Source: Sphingomonas sp. M1-B02
Lineage (GTDB): Bacteria; Pseudomonadota; Alphaproteobacteria; Sphingomonadales; Sphingomonadaceae
Assembly: GCF_026167525.1 (NCBI RefSeq)
Contig: NZ_CP110679.1
Coordinates: forward strand, 1,054,001 to 1,118,000
DNA length: 64,000 nucleotides
Reading direction: 5' to 3'
This document shows positions 1-9,272 of the stretch, piece after piece (position 1 is the stretch's first letter; every line of letters begins with the position of its first letter). A program made the position numbers and the translations under genes. The notes below the pieces were generated by a model, which did not search any database, had not been told where the DNA came from, and saw nothing but the letters and a program-made list of their open reading frames with translations.

Positions 1-712
1 AGCCTTGGGTGTGGATGACTCGGCCGGGGACGTGCTTGGCGGGGTCGATGTCCCACAATTCCTTGATGCCGATGCCGTAAACCTGCGGCTGGGCATTTTC
101 GCACAGGTTGAACTGGCGCTGGAGCTGCTTGCTGAGATGGCCGCGGACGCCCTCTCCGAAGAAGGTATATTTGGCGTGGAGTTCGAGGCCCGGGGCGTAA
201 TCGGGCTTGTGGGTGCCGTCGCGCGCGACGCCCATGTCGCCGGTGGCGACTCCCTTCACGCTGCCGTCGTCGTGATAGAGGATCTCGGCGGCGGCGAAGC
301 CGGGGAAGATTTCGACGCCCAGTTCCTCGGCCTTGCCGGCTAGCCAGCGGCACAGATTGCCGAGGCTGCCGGTGTAGGTGCCCTTGTTGTGGAGGTATGG
401 CGGGGTGAGGAATTCGGGCATCGCCGCCTTGCCCGTTTTGCTCAGCACCCAATGGTGGTTCTCGGTCACCGGGCATTGGGCGAGCGGGCAATCGTCGCGC
501 CAATCGGGGAGCAGTTCGTCGAGCGCGCGGGGGTCGATCACGGCGCCCGAGAGGATATGCGCGCCGACTTCGGAGCCCTTTTCGAGGATGCAGACAGACA
601 GGTCGGAGCCCGCGGCGGCCGCCTGTTGCTTCAGCCGAATCGCCGCGGCCAGCCCTGCGGGGCCGGCGCCGACGATCACGACGTCATAGGGCATCGACTC
701 GCGTTCGTTCAT
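1..712 (-). CDS. Electron-transfer flavoprotein:ubiquinone oxidoreductase (ETF-QO), N-terminal part
   Basis: Only the first 237 codons are in the window; the gene runs off the left edge. The protein starts MNERESMPYDVVIVGAGPAG, with the FAD dinucleotide-binding GxGxxG at residues 15-20. Further stretches typical of ETF-QO follow, such as EKGSEVGAHILSGAVIDPRA and the HNKGTYTGSLGNLCRWLA segment. Family role: membrane-associated FAD and 4Fe-4S enzyme that passes electrons from ETF (acyl-CoA and amino-acid oxidation) to ubiquinone. The C-terminal iron-sulfur domain lies outside, so its integrity cannot be judged. Divergent from the gene at 840. Confidence 0.93.
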   Translation of the reverse strand, partial: MNERESMPYDVVIVGAGPAGLAAAIRLKQQAAAAGSDLSVCILEKGSEVGAHILSGAVIDPRALDELLPDWRDDCPLAQCPVTENHHWVLSKTGKAAMPEFLTPPYLHNKGTYTGSLGNLCRWLAGKAEELGVEIFPGFAAAEILYHDDGSVKGVATGDMGVARDGTHKPDYAPGLELHAKYTFFGEGVRGHLSKQLQRQFNLCENAQPQVYGIGIKELWDIDPAKHVPGRVIHTQG

Positions 713-839
713 CCTCAAATCCTTCGAACTGCTTCCGGGGACGACGCTTCGCGCTTGTGGTCGCGCGTCGGCACCGCCCTGTCCCTGCGTCGATGAAGGC
801 AGATTGACTGTGGCGTCAACAGGGATTCAAAGGTGGGGT

Positions 840-1565
840 ATGGGGGCAGAACCGGTTCAGGAATGGCGGAAGAGCCTGGCGAGCACGCTCGACTGGTGGA
901 GCGACGCCGGGGTCGACATGCTCGTCGACGACGACGCGCGCGACTGGCTGGCGGTGCCGGTGGCGCGGGCCGCCACCGCAACGGTCGCGGCGGACGTAGC
1001 GGCGCCGGTTGCGGAGGTCTTGCCGGCTACGCTCGAGGCATTCCTTGCCTGGCGACTGGGCGAAGGTGCGCCGGAGGCCGACTGGATGACCCCGCGGATC
1101 GCACCGCAGGGGCCGGCGGACGCCGAGTGGGTGGTGTTCGTCGACATGCCCGAAGCTGACGATTCGGAGGGGCTGCTGGGCGGTTCGGCAGGAAAGATGT
1201 TCGATCGGATGCTTGGCGCGATCGGTTTGCGGCGCGATTCGGTCTATCTTGCCTCGCTGGCGGTCGCGCATCCGCTGGGGGGGCAGATACCGGGCGACCA
1301 GGAAGCGCGGCTGGTGCAGCTGGCGCGGCACCATCTCTCGCTGCTCAAGCCGCGCAGATTGCTGCTGCTGGGGAATGCCACGGCGCGCATCCTGGCGCCG
1401 CCTTCCGGTTCGGACCCTAGCCACGGTAAAGAGAGCGTTAACCAATTTGCGGGAGAGATGGCATCGGTTGCGAGCTATCACCCGCGTTTTCTGATAGGGA
1501 AGCCCGCATTCAAGAGCGAAGCCTGGAAGCACCTGCTGCAGTTGAACCGGGGATTGGTCGAGTGA
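840..1565 (+). CDS. Uracil-DNA glycosylase superfamily protein, degenerate
   Basis: About 241 residues. The middle (FDRMLGAIGL, then DSVYLASL) and the C-terminal SYHPRFLIGKPAFKSEAWKHLL match the fold of family 4/5 uracil-DNA glycosylases, including the conserved HP before the last helix. The N-terminal iron-sulfur cysteines of family 4 are absent (no cysteine at all in the translation), and the usual GExPG active-site loop is replaced by DMPEADDSEG. It may be catalytically dead or use another substrate. ATG 840 is preferred because AAAGGTGG lies just upstream; an in-frame TTG at 804 has no such site. The end overlaps the next gene by 4 bases, so the two are probably co-transcribed. Confidence 0.75.
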   Translation: MGAEPVQEWRKSLASTLDWWSDAGVDMLVDDDARDWLAVPVARAATATVAADVAAPVAEVLPATLEAFLAWRLGEGAPEADWMTPRIAPQGPADAEWVVFVDMPEADDSEGLLGGSAGKMFDRMLGAIGLRRDSVYLASLAVAHPLGGQIPGDQEARLVQLARHHLSLLKPRRLLLLGNATARILAPPSGSDPSHGKESVNQFAGEMASVASYHPRFLIGKPAFKSEAWKHLLQLNRGLVE

Positions 1566-3358
1566 AGATGCGTTATCTATTAGCCGCCGCGGCGCTTGCG
1601 ATGCCTGCCATGGCCCATGCCGAAGATCTGACCTCCGCGGCGCCGCGCGACGCCGTGGCCGCGCCCCAACGTAGCGGCGACGGGGTACCCGACCAGCTGG
1701 ATGGCGACCAGCGCGAGGGCTACCGCAAGGTGTTCGCGGCGATCCGCGGCGAGCAATGGGCCGACGCCGAGATCGCGCTCGCGGCGATGAAGCCCGGTCC
1801 GCTGCATGCGATCGCCCGCGCCGAAATCCTCACCGCGAAGAATTCACCGAAGGCCGGGATCGAGGCGATCATGGCGGTGCTCGGCGAGGCGCCCGAGCTT
1901 CCCCAGGCCGAGCAGCTTGTCCGCATGGCGAAGGCGCGCGGGACGCTCGAGACCCCCACCCTTCCCCTCGCCCAGCGGCTGATGTGGTTCGACGCCGCGC
2001 CGGTGCGCCAGCGCGCGCGCTCGATCAAGAGCGACACCGCCGCGACCGAGATCGCGCTGGCGATCCAGCCTTATGTCAAGGCCGACGACGGCATCCAGGC
2101 CGAGATGGTGGTCGAGAAGTTCGCCGCCGACCTCACCCCCGAGGCGCTGACCGAATGGCAGCAGAAGGTCGCCTGGATCTATTATGTCGCGGGCGACGAT
2201 TCGAACGCGCGCCGCATGGCCGCCAAGGCGCAGGCCGGGATGGGCGAATGGGCCGGACAGGCCGATTGGGTCGCGGGGCTTGCCGCATGGCGCCAACAGG
2301 ATTGCACCGCCGCCGGGCTCGCCTTCGAGCGGGTTGCGGCACGGGCGACCGACACCGAATTGCGCTCGGCCGGGCTCTATTGGGGATCGCGCGCCGACAT
2401 GGCGTGCGCGCGGCCCGAAAAGGTATCCGCCAAGCTCAAGAGCGCGTCGCAGTTCGGCGAGACCTATTATGGGCTGCTGGCCAAGGCCGCGCTGGGGGTC
2501 GAGGACAAGCCGGTAAAGGGCGAGGCCTTTGTCGCGGCCGACTGGCAGGTGCTCGAGCGGCGGCCGAATGTTCGCGTCGCCGCGGCGTTGGTCGAAATCG
2601 GCGAGGATCGCCTCGCGAACGAAGTGCTGCGCCACCAGGCGAAATTCTGCAATCCGACCGAACATGGCGCGCTGACCCGCATCGCCGGGCGGCTGAGCCT
2701 TGCCGCGACGCAGCTGTGGCTCTCGCACAATGGCCCCGCGGGCGCACGTCCACTGGTGCAGGCGCGCTACCCCTCCCCCAACTGGACGCCCGCGGGCGGC
2801 TGGCGCGTCGACAAGGCGCTGGTCTTTGCCCACACGCTCCAGGAATCGCGCTTCAACGCCGAAATCCGCAGTGCCGCGGGGGCGATGGGTCTGATGCAGG
2901 TGAAATCCGGCGCGGCGACCGATGTCGGGCGGCGCAAGGGCGTGACCTATGCCAGCGCGGACCTCACCAAGCCGTCGGTCAATATGGAGATCGGCCAATC
3001 CTATCTCGAGCAATTGCGCGATTTGCCCTTCACGGGGGGGCTGCTGCCCAAGGTGATCGCCGCTTATAATGCCGGGCCGACGCCGGTGGCGCTGTGGAAC
3101 ACGATGTCGCGCGATGGCGGCGATCCGCTGCTCTATATCGAGAGCATCCCTTATTGGGAGACGCGCGGCTATGTGATGACCGTGCTGCGCAATTACTGGA
3201 TGTACGAGGGCCAGGAGGGGCGCAAGTCGGTCAGCCGTGCGGCGCTGGCGCAGGGGCTGTGGCCCAAATTCCCGGGGCTTCCGGGGAACCAGTCGGTAAA
3301 GATCGGCGGGCGCAAGGTTTCGATGGTGCCCGATCCGAAGGTCGCGCGTGGCAATTGA
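1562..3358 (+). CDS. Periplasmic soluble lytic murein transglycosylase
   Basis: 598 residues counted from GTG 1562; ATG 1568 gives [18 protein letters not shown], a clear Sec signal peptide. A long alpha-helical region (about residues 60-420) resembles the superhelical U domain of Slt70-type enzymes. The C-terminal SLT catalytic domain has [24 protein letters not shown] with the catalytic Glu in QESRF, then AAYNAGP. Known role: cleaves the MurNAc-GlcNAc bond of peptidoglycan to make 1,6-anhydro ends. It overlaps both the glycosylase-like gene upstream (4 bases) and moaB downstream (11 bases), a tight unit whose members have no obvious common function. Confidence 0.93.
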   Translation: MKMRYLLAAAALAMPAMAHAEDLTSAAPRDAVAAPQRSGDGVPDQLDGDQREGYRKVFAAIRGEQWADAEIALAAMKPGPLHAIARAEILTAKNSPKAGIEAIMAVLGEAPELPQAEQLVRMAKARGTLETPTLPLAQRLMWFDAAPVRQRARSIKSDTAATEIALAIQPYVKADDGIQAEMVVEKFAADLTPEALTEWQQKVAWIYYVAGDDSNARRMAAKAQAGMGEWAGQADWVAGLAAWRQQDCTAAGLAFERVAARATDTELRSAGLYWGSRADMACARPEKVSAKLKSASQFGETYYGLLAKAALGVEDKPVKGEAFVAADWQVLERRPNVRVAAALVEIGEDRLANEVLRHQAKFCNPTEHGALTRIAGRLSLAATQLWLSHNGPAGARPLVQARYPSPNWTPAGGWRVDKALVFAHTLQESRFNAEIRSAAGAMGLMQVKSGAATDVGRRKGVTYASADLTKPSVNMEIGQSYLEQLRDLPFTGGLLPKVIAAYNAGPTPVALWNTMSRDGGDPLLYIESIPYWETRGYVMTVLRNYWMYEGQEGRKSVSRAALAQGLWPKFPGLPGNQSVKIGGRKVSMVPDPKVARGN

Positions 3359-3875
3359 CGAAAGCATCGCGTTCCGCCCGGTTCGGATCGCGGTTCTCAC
3401 CATCTCCGATACGCGCACGCTGGCCGACGACCGTTCCGGCGACCGGCTGGTCGAGCGGCTGACCGGCGCGGGGCACGAACTGGCCGATCGCGCGATCGTG
3501 ACCGACGATGTCGAGGCGATCGTGAGCAAGCTGCAGGCCTGGATCGACGCGCCGCAAGTGGACGTGATCCTGACCACTGGCGGCACCGGCGTGACCGGGC
3601 GCGACATCACGCCCGAGGCGCTAGCGCGAGTGTGGGACAAGGAAATTCCGGGCTTCGGCGAGCTGTTTCGCTGGCTGAGCTACCAGACGATCGGGACGTC
3701 GACGATCCAATCGCGCGCGACCGCCTGCGTGGCGCGGGGAACCTATATCTTCGCGCTGCCGGGATCGACCGGGGCGGTTACCGATGCGTGGGACGGGATA
3801 TTGGCGAGCCAGCTCGATATCCGGCACAAGCCGTGCAATTTCGTCGAGCTGATGCCGCGGTTGCTGGAGCGCTGA
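3348..3875 (+). CDS. moaB: Molybdenum cofactor biosynthesis protein B
   Basis: 175 residues from a GTG start inside the end of the transglycosylase gene. The MoaB/MogA fold is marked by [13 protein letters not shown] near the N terminus, the substrate-binding loop [19 protein letters not shown] (about residues 67-85), [26 protein letters not shown], and the terminal [13 protein letters not shown]. Family role: adenylylation of molybdopterin during Moco assembly in the cytoplasm (MogA-like activity; for some MoaB proteins this is not shown). Length is normal. No other moa genes lie in the window. Confidence 0.93.
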   Translation: MAIDESIAFRPVRIAVLTISDTRTLADDRSGDRLVERLTGAGHELADRAIVTDDVEAIVSKLQAWIDAPQVDVILTTGGTGVTGRDITPEALARVWDKEIPGFGELFRWLSYQTIGTSTIQSRATACVARGTYIFALPGSTGAVTDAWDGILASQLDIRHKPCNFVELMPRLLER

Positions 3876-4131
3876 GGGGGGTGGCGCTTTGCGGCCCCCC
3901 GGCAGAGGCCGGAGCCCAGCATCGACGGATCCTGCGCGCGGCACCCCGAACCACGAATGGCGCGCAGCCAGGCCCCGACCTTCGCCGGGGGTGGGCAAAT
4001 TTAGGTCGTGAACCCATGAGTGACCGCTTTCGGCGCAGGGGCTCGGCCGACTTTGGGCGGCTAGCTACAAGTCAGCTTTTCACACCTGTAGCGGTAAAGA
4101 GCCGCCCTTGAAGATCATGGACTAGCGGCAG

Positions 4132-4161
4132 TCCATATATCTGCTATGCTCGATATATGGA
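4132..4161. promoter_or_regulatory. ArsR operator overlapping the arsR start codon; probable leaderless promoter
   Basis: A perfect 9-bp inverted repeat, TCCATATAT (4132-4140) and ATATATGGA (4153-4161), brackets 12 bases that include TATGCT (4145-4150), a fair -10 box. The right arm contains the arsR ATG at 4157. A transcript from this -10 would start at or next to that ATG, and no Shine-Dalgarno sequence precedes it, so arsR mRNA is probably leaderless. Bound ArsR would cover both promoter and start codon, as expected for autorepression released by arsenite. No good -35 box is visible. Confidence 0.7.
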
Positions 4162-4489
4162 TAACGAATCGGCCATTGCCGCGCTCGGCGCGCTCGCGCA
4201 AGGCACCCGCCTCGACGTGTTCCGCCTCTTGGTGAGACAGGAGCCGGACGGGATGGCGGCGGGTGAGATCGCCCGCGAGCTCGACGTGCCCCAAAACACC
4301 ATGTCCGCGCATTTGGGCATCCTTGCCCGCGCCGGCATCGTCCGATCCGAGCGGCACAGCCGGTCCATCATCTACCGTGCGGACCTCGACGGCCTGGGGG
4401 CCCTAACGCTGTTCCTGGTCAAGGACTGCTGCGCCGGCTCGCCGAAGCTGTGCGCACCCCTCCTGGCCGAACTCACCCCTTGCTGCTGA
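4157..4489 (+). CDS. arsR: ArsR/SmtB-family arsenic-responsive repressor
   Basis: 110 residues with the winged helix-turn-helix of the family: LAQGTRLDVFRLLV, then EIARELDVPQNTMSAHLGIL (recognition helix about residues 44-56) and a wing at SERHSRSIIY. There is no ELCVCDL metal site in helix 3. Instead the cysteines are C-terminal: C91, C92, C99, C109 and C110. Known ArsR groups place their As(III)-binding thiols in such non-homologous positions, so these are the likely sensors. First gene of arsR-arsC-arsB-arsH; see the operator across its start. Confidence 0.93.
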   Translation: MDNESAIAALGALAQGTRLDVFRLLVRQEPDGMAAGEIARELDVPQNTMSAHLGILARAGIVRSERHSRSIIYRADLDGLGALTLFLVKDCCAGSPKLCAPLLAELTPCC

Positions 4490-4500
4490 AAGGACATCCT

Positions 4501-4929
4501 GTGGCCGTCGACGTCGTGATCTATCACAACCCCGGCTGCGGCACGTCGCGCAATGCGCTGGCGATGATTCGCAACGCCGGCATCGAGCCCCACGTCGTGG
4601 AGTATCTCAAGACCCCGCCCTCCCGCGCCCTGCTGGCCGAGCTGGTCAATCGCGCGGGCATCACGCCACGCGAGCTGCTGCGCCAGAAGGGCACGCCCTA
4701 CGCTGAACTCGGCCTAGCCGACGGCTCGCTGACCGACGACGCCCTGCTCGACGCCATGATGGCGCACCCGGTCCTGATCAACCGGCCACTGGTCGTCTCA
4801 CCCCTCGGCGTAAGGCTTTGCCGCCCGTCCGAAGCTGTCCTGGATCTGCTGCCCAATGCGCAGCGGGGCGCGTTCGCCAAGGAGGATGGCGAACAGGTTG
4901 TGGACGCCTCCGGCCAGCGCATCGCCTGA
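4501..4929 (+). CDS. arsC: Arsenate reductase, glutaredoxin-dependent type
   Basis: 142 residues from GTG 4501, chosen because AAAGGA lies about 6 bases upstream and the protein then starts [20 protein letters not shown], as in plasmid R773-type ArsC. The catalytic cysteine is C13 in HNPGCGTSR. Downstream are [18 protein letters not shown] and [23 protein letters not shown] with the conserved arginines. It reduces As(V) to As(III) with glutathione and glutaredoxin, feeding the exporter encoded next. Its stop overlaps the arsB start (TGATG). Confidence 0.94.
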   Translation: MAVDVVIYHNPGCGTSRNALAMIRNAGIEPHVVEYLKTPPSRALLAELVNRAGITPRELLRQKGTPYAELGLADGSLTDDALLDAMMAHPVLINRPLVVSPLGVRLCRPSEAVLDLLPNAQRGAFAKEDGEQVVDASGQRIA

Positions 4930-6215
4930 TGCTCCTCGCCCTCGCGATCTTCCTCCTTACGATCGCGCTCGTCATCTGGCAGCCCCGAGGCCTAGGCATC
5001 GGGTGGAGCGCGCTGGGCGGCGCGGCGGTGGCCCTGCTCGTCGGAGTAGTCTCGCTCTCCGACGTCCCGGTGGTGTGGGGCATCGTCTGGAATGCAACCG
5101 CGACGTTCGTGGCGATCATCATCGTCAGCCTGCTGCTGGACGAGGCCGGCTTCTTCGAATGGGCAGCGCTGCACGTCGCCCGATGGGGCGGCGGGCATGG
5201 CCGACGGCTGTTCGTCCTGATCGTGATTCTCGGCGCGGCCGTGTCAGCGCTATTCGCAAACGACGGCGCGGCATTAATCCTGACGCCGATCGTCATCGCG
5301 ATGCTGCGGGCGCTCGGCTACCGCGACAAGGCGACGCTGGCGTTCGTCATGGCGGCGGGATTCGTGGCCGACACGGCCAGCCTGCCGCTGATCGTCTCCA
5401 ACCTGGTCAACATCGTATCGGCCGACTTCTTCCGCATCGGATTCGCCGACTACGCATCCGTGATGGTACCGGTGGATCTTGCATCGATCGCTGCTACGCT
5501 GGTCGTGCTGCTGCTGTTCTTCCGCCGCGACGTGCCGACCCGCTACGACGTGGCGCAGCTACGCGCGCCGGCCGATGCCATCCGCGATCGGGCCACGTTC
5601 CGGGCCGGCTGGGTTGTTCTCGCCGCCCTTCTGGCCGGCTTCTTCCTACTGGAACCCATCGGCGTTCCGGTCAGCGCGGTCGCCGCTGCCGGCGCGGTCC
5701 TGCTGCTCCTGGTCGCCGCACGAGGCCAGGTCATCGAAACCCGCAAGGTGCTGCGGGGCGCGCCCTGGCAGGTCGTTATCTTCTCGCTCGGCATGTATCT
5801 CGTCGTCTACGGCCTGCGTAACGCCGGCCTCACCGATCACCTTGCCGGTCTCCTGGATCGCGCCGCCCAAGGCGGCGTCTGGGGCGCGGCGTTCGGCACC
5901 GGCATCATCGCCGCGCTCCTGTCGTCGGTGATGAACAACATGCCGACGGTCCTGATCGGCGCTTTGTCGATCGAGGCGACCGACGCCACGGGCGCGGTCA
6001 AGGAAGCGATGATCTACGCCAACGTGATCGGCTGCGACCTGGGCCCCAAGATCACGCCGATCGGCTCGCTCGCGACGTTGCTGTGGCTGCACGTCCTTGG
6101 AGAGAAAGGCATCCGCATCGGCTGGGGCTACTATTTCAGAATCGGCACGACCCTGACCATTCCGGTGCTGCTGGTGACGCTCGCCGCGCTCGCGCTGCGC
6201 CTCGGTGCCGCCTGA
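4929..6215 (+). CDS. arsB: ArsB arsenite efflux membrane protein
   Basis: 428 residues with about ten to twelve hydrophobic segments, starting at the ATG that overlaps the arsC stop. Signature stretches of the ArsB (ion transporter superfamily) type are [65 protein letters not shown] and [23 protein letters not shown]. It exports arsenite or antimonite across the inner membrane using the proton gradient; no arsA ATPase gene is present, so it should act alone. The alternative Acr3 family does not have these motifs. Confidence 0.94.
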   Translation: MLLALAIFLLTIALVIWQPRGLGIGWSALGGAAVALLVGVVSLSDVPVVWGIVWNATATFVAIIIVSLLLDEAGFFEWAALHVARWGGGHGRRLFVLIVILGAAVSALFANDGAALILTPIVIAMLRALGYRDKATLAFVMAAGFVADTASLPLIVSNLVNIVSADFFRIGFADYASVMVPVDLASIAATLVVLLLFFRRDVPTRYDVAQLRAPADAIRDRATFRAGWVVLAALLAGFFLLEPIGVPVSAVAAAGAVLLLLVAARGQVIETRKVLRGAPWQVVIFSLGMYLVVYGLRNAGLTDHLAGLLDRAAQGGVWGAAFGTGIIAALLSSVMNNMPTVLIGALSIEATDATGAVKEAMIYANVIGCDLGPKITPIGSLATLLWLHVLGEKGIRIGWGYYFRIGTTLTIPVLLVTLAALALRLGAA

Positions 6216-6255
6216 TGCCCCGGAAACCATCCAACCTGATCGGACACGCTGCCTG

Positions 6256-7026
6256 ATGCCCCTGCGCCTCCTCTCCGACCCCAACCACCTGCCCGCCCTC
6301 GATCGCCGCTACGCGCTGGATCGTCCCGCCCTCTGCCTGGGGGCGGCCGACCCACCCCCGCGCATCCTTCTGCTCTACGGCTCCCTGCGGGAGCGGTCCT
6401 ATTCCCGGCTGTGCGTCGAAGAAGCGGCGCGCCTGCTGCGGTTCTTCGGTGCGGAGACGCGCATCTTCGACCCTTCGAATCTGCCGCTGCCCGACCAGGT
6501 GGCCGGCGACGATCACCCGGCCGTCCACGAACTGCGCGAGCTGTCGATGTGGTCGGAGGGACATGTGTGGTGCAGCCCCGAGCGGCACGGCCAGATCACC
6601 GGGATCATGAAGCTACAGGTCGATCACCTGCCGCTGTCGATGGGCGGGATGCGGCCGACGCAGGGCCGGACCCTCGCCGTTATGCAGGTGTCGGCGGGGT
6701 CGCAGTCGTTCAACAGCGTGAACACGCTGCGCATCCTCGGCCGCTGGATGCGGATGGTGACGATTCCCAACCAGTCGAGCGTCGCCAAGGCGTTCGAGGA
6801 GTTCGACGATGCCGGCCGGATGAAGCCGTCCAGCTACTACGACCGGATCGTAGACGTCATGGAGGAGTTGGTTCGCTTCACTGTCTTGCTGCGACCCCAC
6901 GCCGCCCAGCTCGTCGACCGCTATTCGGAGCGAAAGGGCGCCGGTGTCGCGATTGACGCCACAACCGACCTGTCAAGCATAGCGACGGCGCCACAGCCTT
7001 CTCGCCGAACCAAGGGCAGCTTTTAG
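6256..7026 (+). CDS. arsH: ArsH NADPH-dependent FMN reductase / organoarsenical oxidase
   Basis: 256 residues from ATG 6256. The flavodoxin-like FMN-binding loop [14 protein letters not shown] (about residues 37-50) and [25 protein letters not shown] are diagnostic of ArsH. In other bacteria ArsH oxidises trivalent organoarsenicals to less toxic pentavalent forms with NADPH and FMN. It closes the ars operon, 40 bases after arsB. An upstream in-frame GTG at 6205 would overlap arsB, and the family N terminus does not need it. The operon could be acquired, but only gene content suggests this. Confidence 0.93.
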   Translation: MPLRLLSDPNHLPALDRRYALDRPALCLGAADPPPRILLLYGSLRERSYSRLCVEEAARLLRFFGAETRIFDPSNLPLPDQVAGDDHPAVHELRELSMWSEGHVWCSPERHGQITGIMKLQVDHLPLSMGGMRPTQGRTLAVMQVSAGSQSFNSVNTLRILGRWMRMVTIPNQSSVAKAFEEFDDAGRMKPSSYYDRIVDVMEELVRFTVLLRPHAAQLVDRYSERKGAGVAIDATTDLSSIATAPQPSRRTKGSF

Positions 7027-7122
7027 GTCAGGGCCGACGGTCCCTGAATGGCCGCAAGTGGGTCGCTTGCCGACCGACCGCTTTCACGAGTTCACGGCAC
7101 GGTCGGGTCCCGCTGACGGGAC

Positions 7123-7614
7123 CTACTTCCCCTCCGCCGCCACGCGCTCGGCTTCGATGAACTTGGCCAGTTCGGCGGTCATCACTGCCCACCAGTCGAT
7201 CGTGTCGGCGAAGTTGGCGTAGGTCGTCTTGCCCAGCGTCGAGACGTCGAGATAGATTGAGAGATCGCCGTCCTTGTCGATCGCCGCCTTGATGAAGCGG
7301 TTGCGCGCGTTCCAGCGGTTGGCGACGTCGGTCGAGAACCAGGGTGCCTTCTTGTACCAGCTGTTGAATTGCGCCGAGGTGCAGCCCTTGGCCGGTTCGC
7401 AGCCGAACATCTGGATGGTGAAAGTTGCGCCACCGGCCGCGCTTTCGAGGAATTCCTCGCCCGCCTCGCTCTTCTTCAGCGCCGCCTTATAGCCTTCCTC
7501 CTGCAGGATCTTGGCGATTGCAGGCAGCGAGCTGACATCCACCACGCGATCCTGCGCCTGCGCGAACGGCGCCAGAAACAAGGCGCCGACGACGCCCACG
7601 ATCAATCTGCGCAT
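7123..7614 (-). CDS. Secreted YbjN-domain protein
   Basis: 163 residues with a cleavable signal peptide (MRRLIVGVVGALFLAPFAQAQ). The rest resembles the small YbjN fold often found in sphingomonads: a SAAGGATFTIQMFGC strand, a Cys pair around FGCEPAKGC, then NRWNARNRFIKAAIDKDGDLSIYLDV. No catalytic motif is visible and the function is unknown. The two cysteines could form a periplasmic disulfide. It stands alone between arsH (convergent) and the VOC gene. Confidence 0.75.
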   Translation of the reverse strand: MRRLIVGVVGALFLAPFAQAQDRVVDVSSLPAIAKILQEEGYKAALKKSEAGEEFLESAAGGATFTIQMFGCEPAKGCTSAQFNSWYKKAPWFSTDVANRWNARNRFIKAAIDKDGDLSIYLDVSTLGKTTYANFADTIDWWAVMTAELAKFIEAERVAAEGK

Positions 7615-7683
7615 GAATTTCCCCTCTTTGCCCCTTCGAACCTGAACTCTAGCAGCCCTGCACGGGGCCGCAATCGGCGCCGT

Positions 7684-8028
7684 TCAGGCCTCGGGCTCGT
7701 TCACGAACACACCGAGCTCGTTGCCGTCGGGATCGGAGAAGTGGAAGCGGCGGCCGCCGGGATAGGCGTAGATCGGCACGGTGACGGTGCCGCCGGCGTT
7801 GAAGACGGCTTCCTCGGCCGCCTCCAGATTGTCTACCTCGACCAGGGCGAACGGATGCGTTGGCCTTCCCTCGTCCGAGCCGTTCAGGCCGAGGTGGACA
7901 TCGCCGCTGGTGGTCGCGGCATAGTCGGGCCCGAAATCGGTGAAGCCGAATCCGAAGGCCTGCGCGTAGAAATCACGCACCTTTGCCACCTGATGGACCG
8001 GCAATTCGACATAGCTGATTCTTGGCAT
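7684..8028 (-). CDS. VOC (glyoxalase/bleomycin-resistance) family protein
   Basis: About 114 residues forming one vicinal-oxygen-chelate unit: YVELPVHQVAKVRDFYAQAFGFGF at the start and GRRFHFSDPDGNELGVF at the end, with the conserved His and the terminal Glu of the metal site. Members range from glyoxalases to dioxygenases and resistance proteins, and nothing here fixes the substrate. The start at 8028 has GGGGGA five bases upstream; another ATG two codons earlier (8034) is possible. Divergent from the radical SAM gene with 53 bases between them. Confidence 0.8.
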   Translation of the reverse strand: MPRISYVELPVHQVAKVRDFYAQAFGFGFTDFGPDYAATTSGDVHLGLNGSDEGRPTHPFALVEVDNLEAAEEAVFNAGGTVTVPIYAYPGGRRFHFSDPDGNELGVFVNEPEA

Positions 8029-8081
8029 GTTCATCCCCCAATGTTCTTGCTTCGTTCTAGCGCCGGGCCTAGCGTCGGGCA

Positions 8082-9152
8082 ATGGCAAAGAATCGCCCCG
8101 TCCGTGGCGCCACGCTCAACCGGGCGAGCGCGCGCTTCAACCTGCCCGCGCGCGAGGCGGATGGCGACTGGCTCGACGATCGCCTGGCGGTGGACGGCGA
8201 GGCACCGCCGCTGCGCACGACGGTGACGGTGGAGACGCCGCGCACGATCATCACCCGCAACCAATCGCCCGATATCGCCTTCGATCGATCGATCAATCCG
8301 TATCGCGGCTGCGAGCATGGCTGCATCTATTGCTTCGCGCGGCCGAGCCATGCCTATCTCGATCTCTCGCCGGGGCTGGATTTCGAGACGAAGCTGTTCG
8401 CCAAGCCCGATGCGCCCGCGCTGCTGCGGCAGGAACTGATGAAGCCGGGCTATGAATGCAAGCCGATCGCGTTCGGGACCAATACCGACCCCTATCAGCC
8501 GATCGAGGCCAAGTGGCGGATCACGCGCGGCTGCATCGAAGTGCTGGCCGAATGCGACCATCCGATCACGATCACGACCAAATCGGACCGGGTGGTGCGC
8601 GATATCGATTTGCTGGCGCCGATGGCGGCGAAGGGGTTGGCGGCAGTGATGATTTCGGTCACTTCGCTCGATCCCAGGGTGGCGATGACGGTGGAGCCGC
8701 GCGCGCCGCATCCGGAGAAACGGCTGGCGGCGATGCGGAAGCTTTCGGACGCGGGGATCCCGGTGTTCGTATCGATGTCGCCGGTGATCCCGCAGATTAC
8801 CGATCATGAGATGGAGCATATATTGGAGCGCGCGGCGGAGGCGGGGGCGCGATCGGCCTTCTTCCTGCCGGTGCGGCTGCCGTGGGAAGTGGCGCCGCTG
8901 TTTCGCGCCTGGCTCGACGCGCATTTTCCAGATCGCGCGGCGAAGGTGATGGCGACGATCCAGTCGATCCGCGGGGGGAAGGACAATGACGGGGATTTCT
9001 TCACGCGGATGCGGGGGCAAGGGCCTTGGTCGGACTTGCTGCGGACGCGGTTCCTGATCGCGTGCCGCAAATATGGTCTGGATGGGCCGCGGGTTAATGT
9101 GCGGACGGATTTGTTTCGGGCGCCTGCCGGGCCGCAGGGGGAGTTGTTCTAA
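8082..9152 (+). CDS. PA0069-family radical SAM protein
   Basis: 356 residues. The CxxxCxxC cluster site is C77-C81-C84 in RGCEHGCIYCFARPSHAYLDL, the distinctive SplB-like motif of this family. It is followed by GTNTDPYQPIEAKWRITR and a TIM-barrel-like remainder (TITTKSDRVVRDIDLL, VMISVTSLDPRVAMTVEPRAP). Homologues are related to spore photoproduct lyase but occur in non-sporulating bacteria, and their substrate is unknown to me. Single-gene unit by context. Confidence 0.9.
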   Translation: MAKNRPVRGATLNRASARFNLPAREADGDWLDDRLAVDGEAPPLRTTVTVETPRTIITRNQSPDIAFDRSINPYRGCEHGCIYCFARPSHAYLDLSPGLDFETKLFAKPDAPALLRQELMKPGYECKPIAFGTNTDPYQPIEAKWRITRGCIEVLAECDHPITITTKSDRVVRDIDLLAPMAAKGLAAVMISVTSLDPRVAMTVEPRAPHPEKRLAAMRKLSDAGIPVFVSMSPVIPQITDHEMEHILERAAEAGARSAFFLPVRLPWEVAPLFRAWLDAHFPDRAAKVMATIQSIRGGKDNDGDFFTRMRGQGPWSDLLRTRFLIACRKYGLDGPRVNVRTDLFRAPAGPQGELF

Positions 9153-9156
9153 TTCC

Positions 9157-9267
9157 CGTCACCCCGGCGAAGGCCGGGGCCCATCTCCTGCGCGCGCAGG
9201 AAGGACGACGGCTGTTGTCGCTCCTGGCTTCTCTCCGAGATGGGCCCCCGCTTTCGCGGGGGTGACG
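9157..9267. repeat. Paired palindromic repeat (family A) between convergent genes
   Basis: Two 31-base arms (9157-9187 and 9237-9267) face each other and are near-perfect reverse complements; each also folds on itself (CCCCGGCGAAGGCCGGGG in the left arm). The same architecture, with CGTCA at both outer ends, recurs at 18221, 32594, 36671 and 63381. This copy lies between two convergent stop codons, where it could end transcription from both sides. It has no coding capacity. Confidence 0.9.
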
Positions 9268-9272
9268 ATAGG

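Noticed and set aside
4022..7085. GACCGCTTTC at 4022-4031 and 7076-7085 as attachment sites of an arsenic island
   Set aside because: A 10-base direct repeat is too short to stand out in 3 kb of GC-rich DNA, and no integrase is present.
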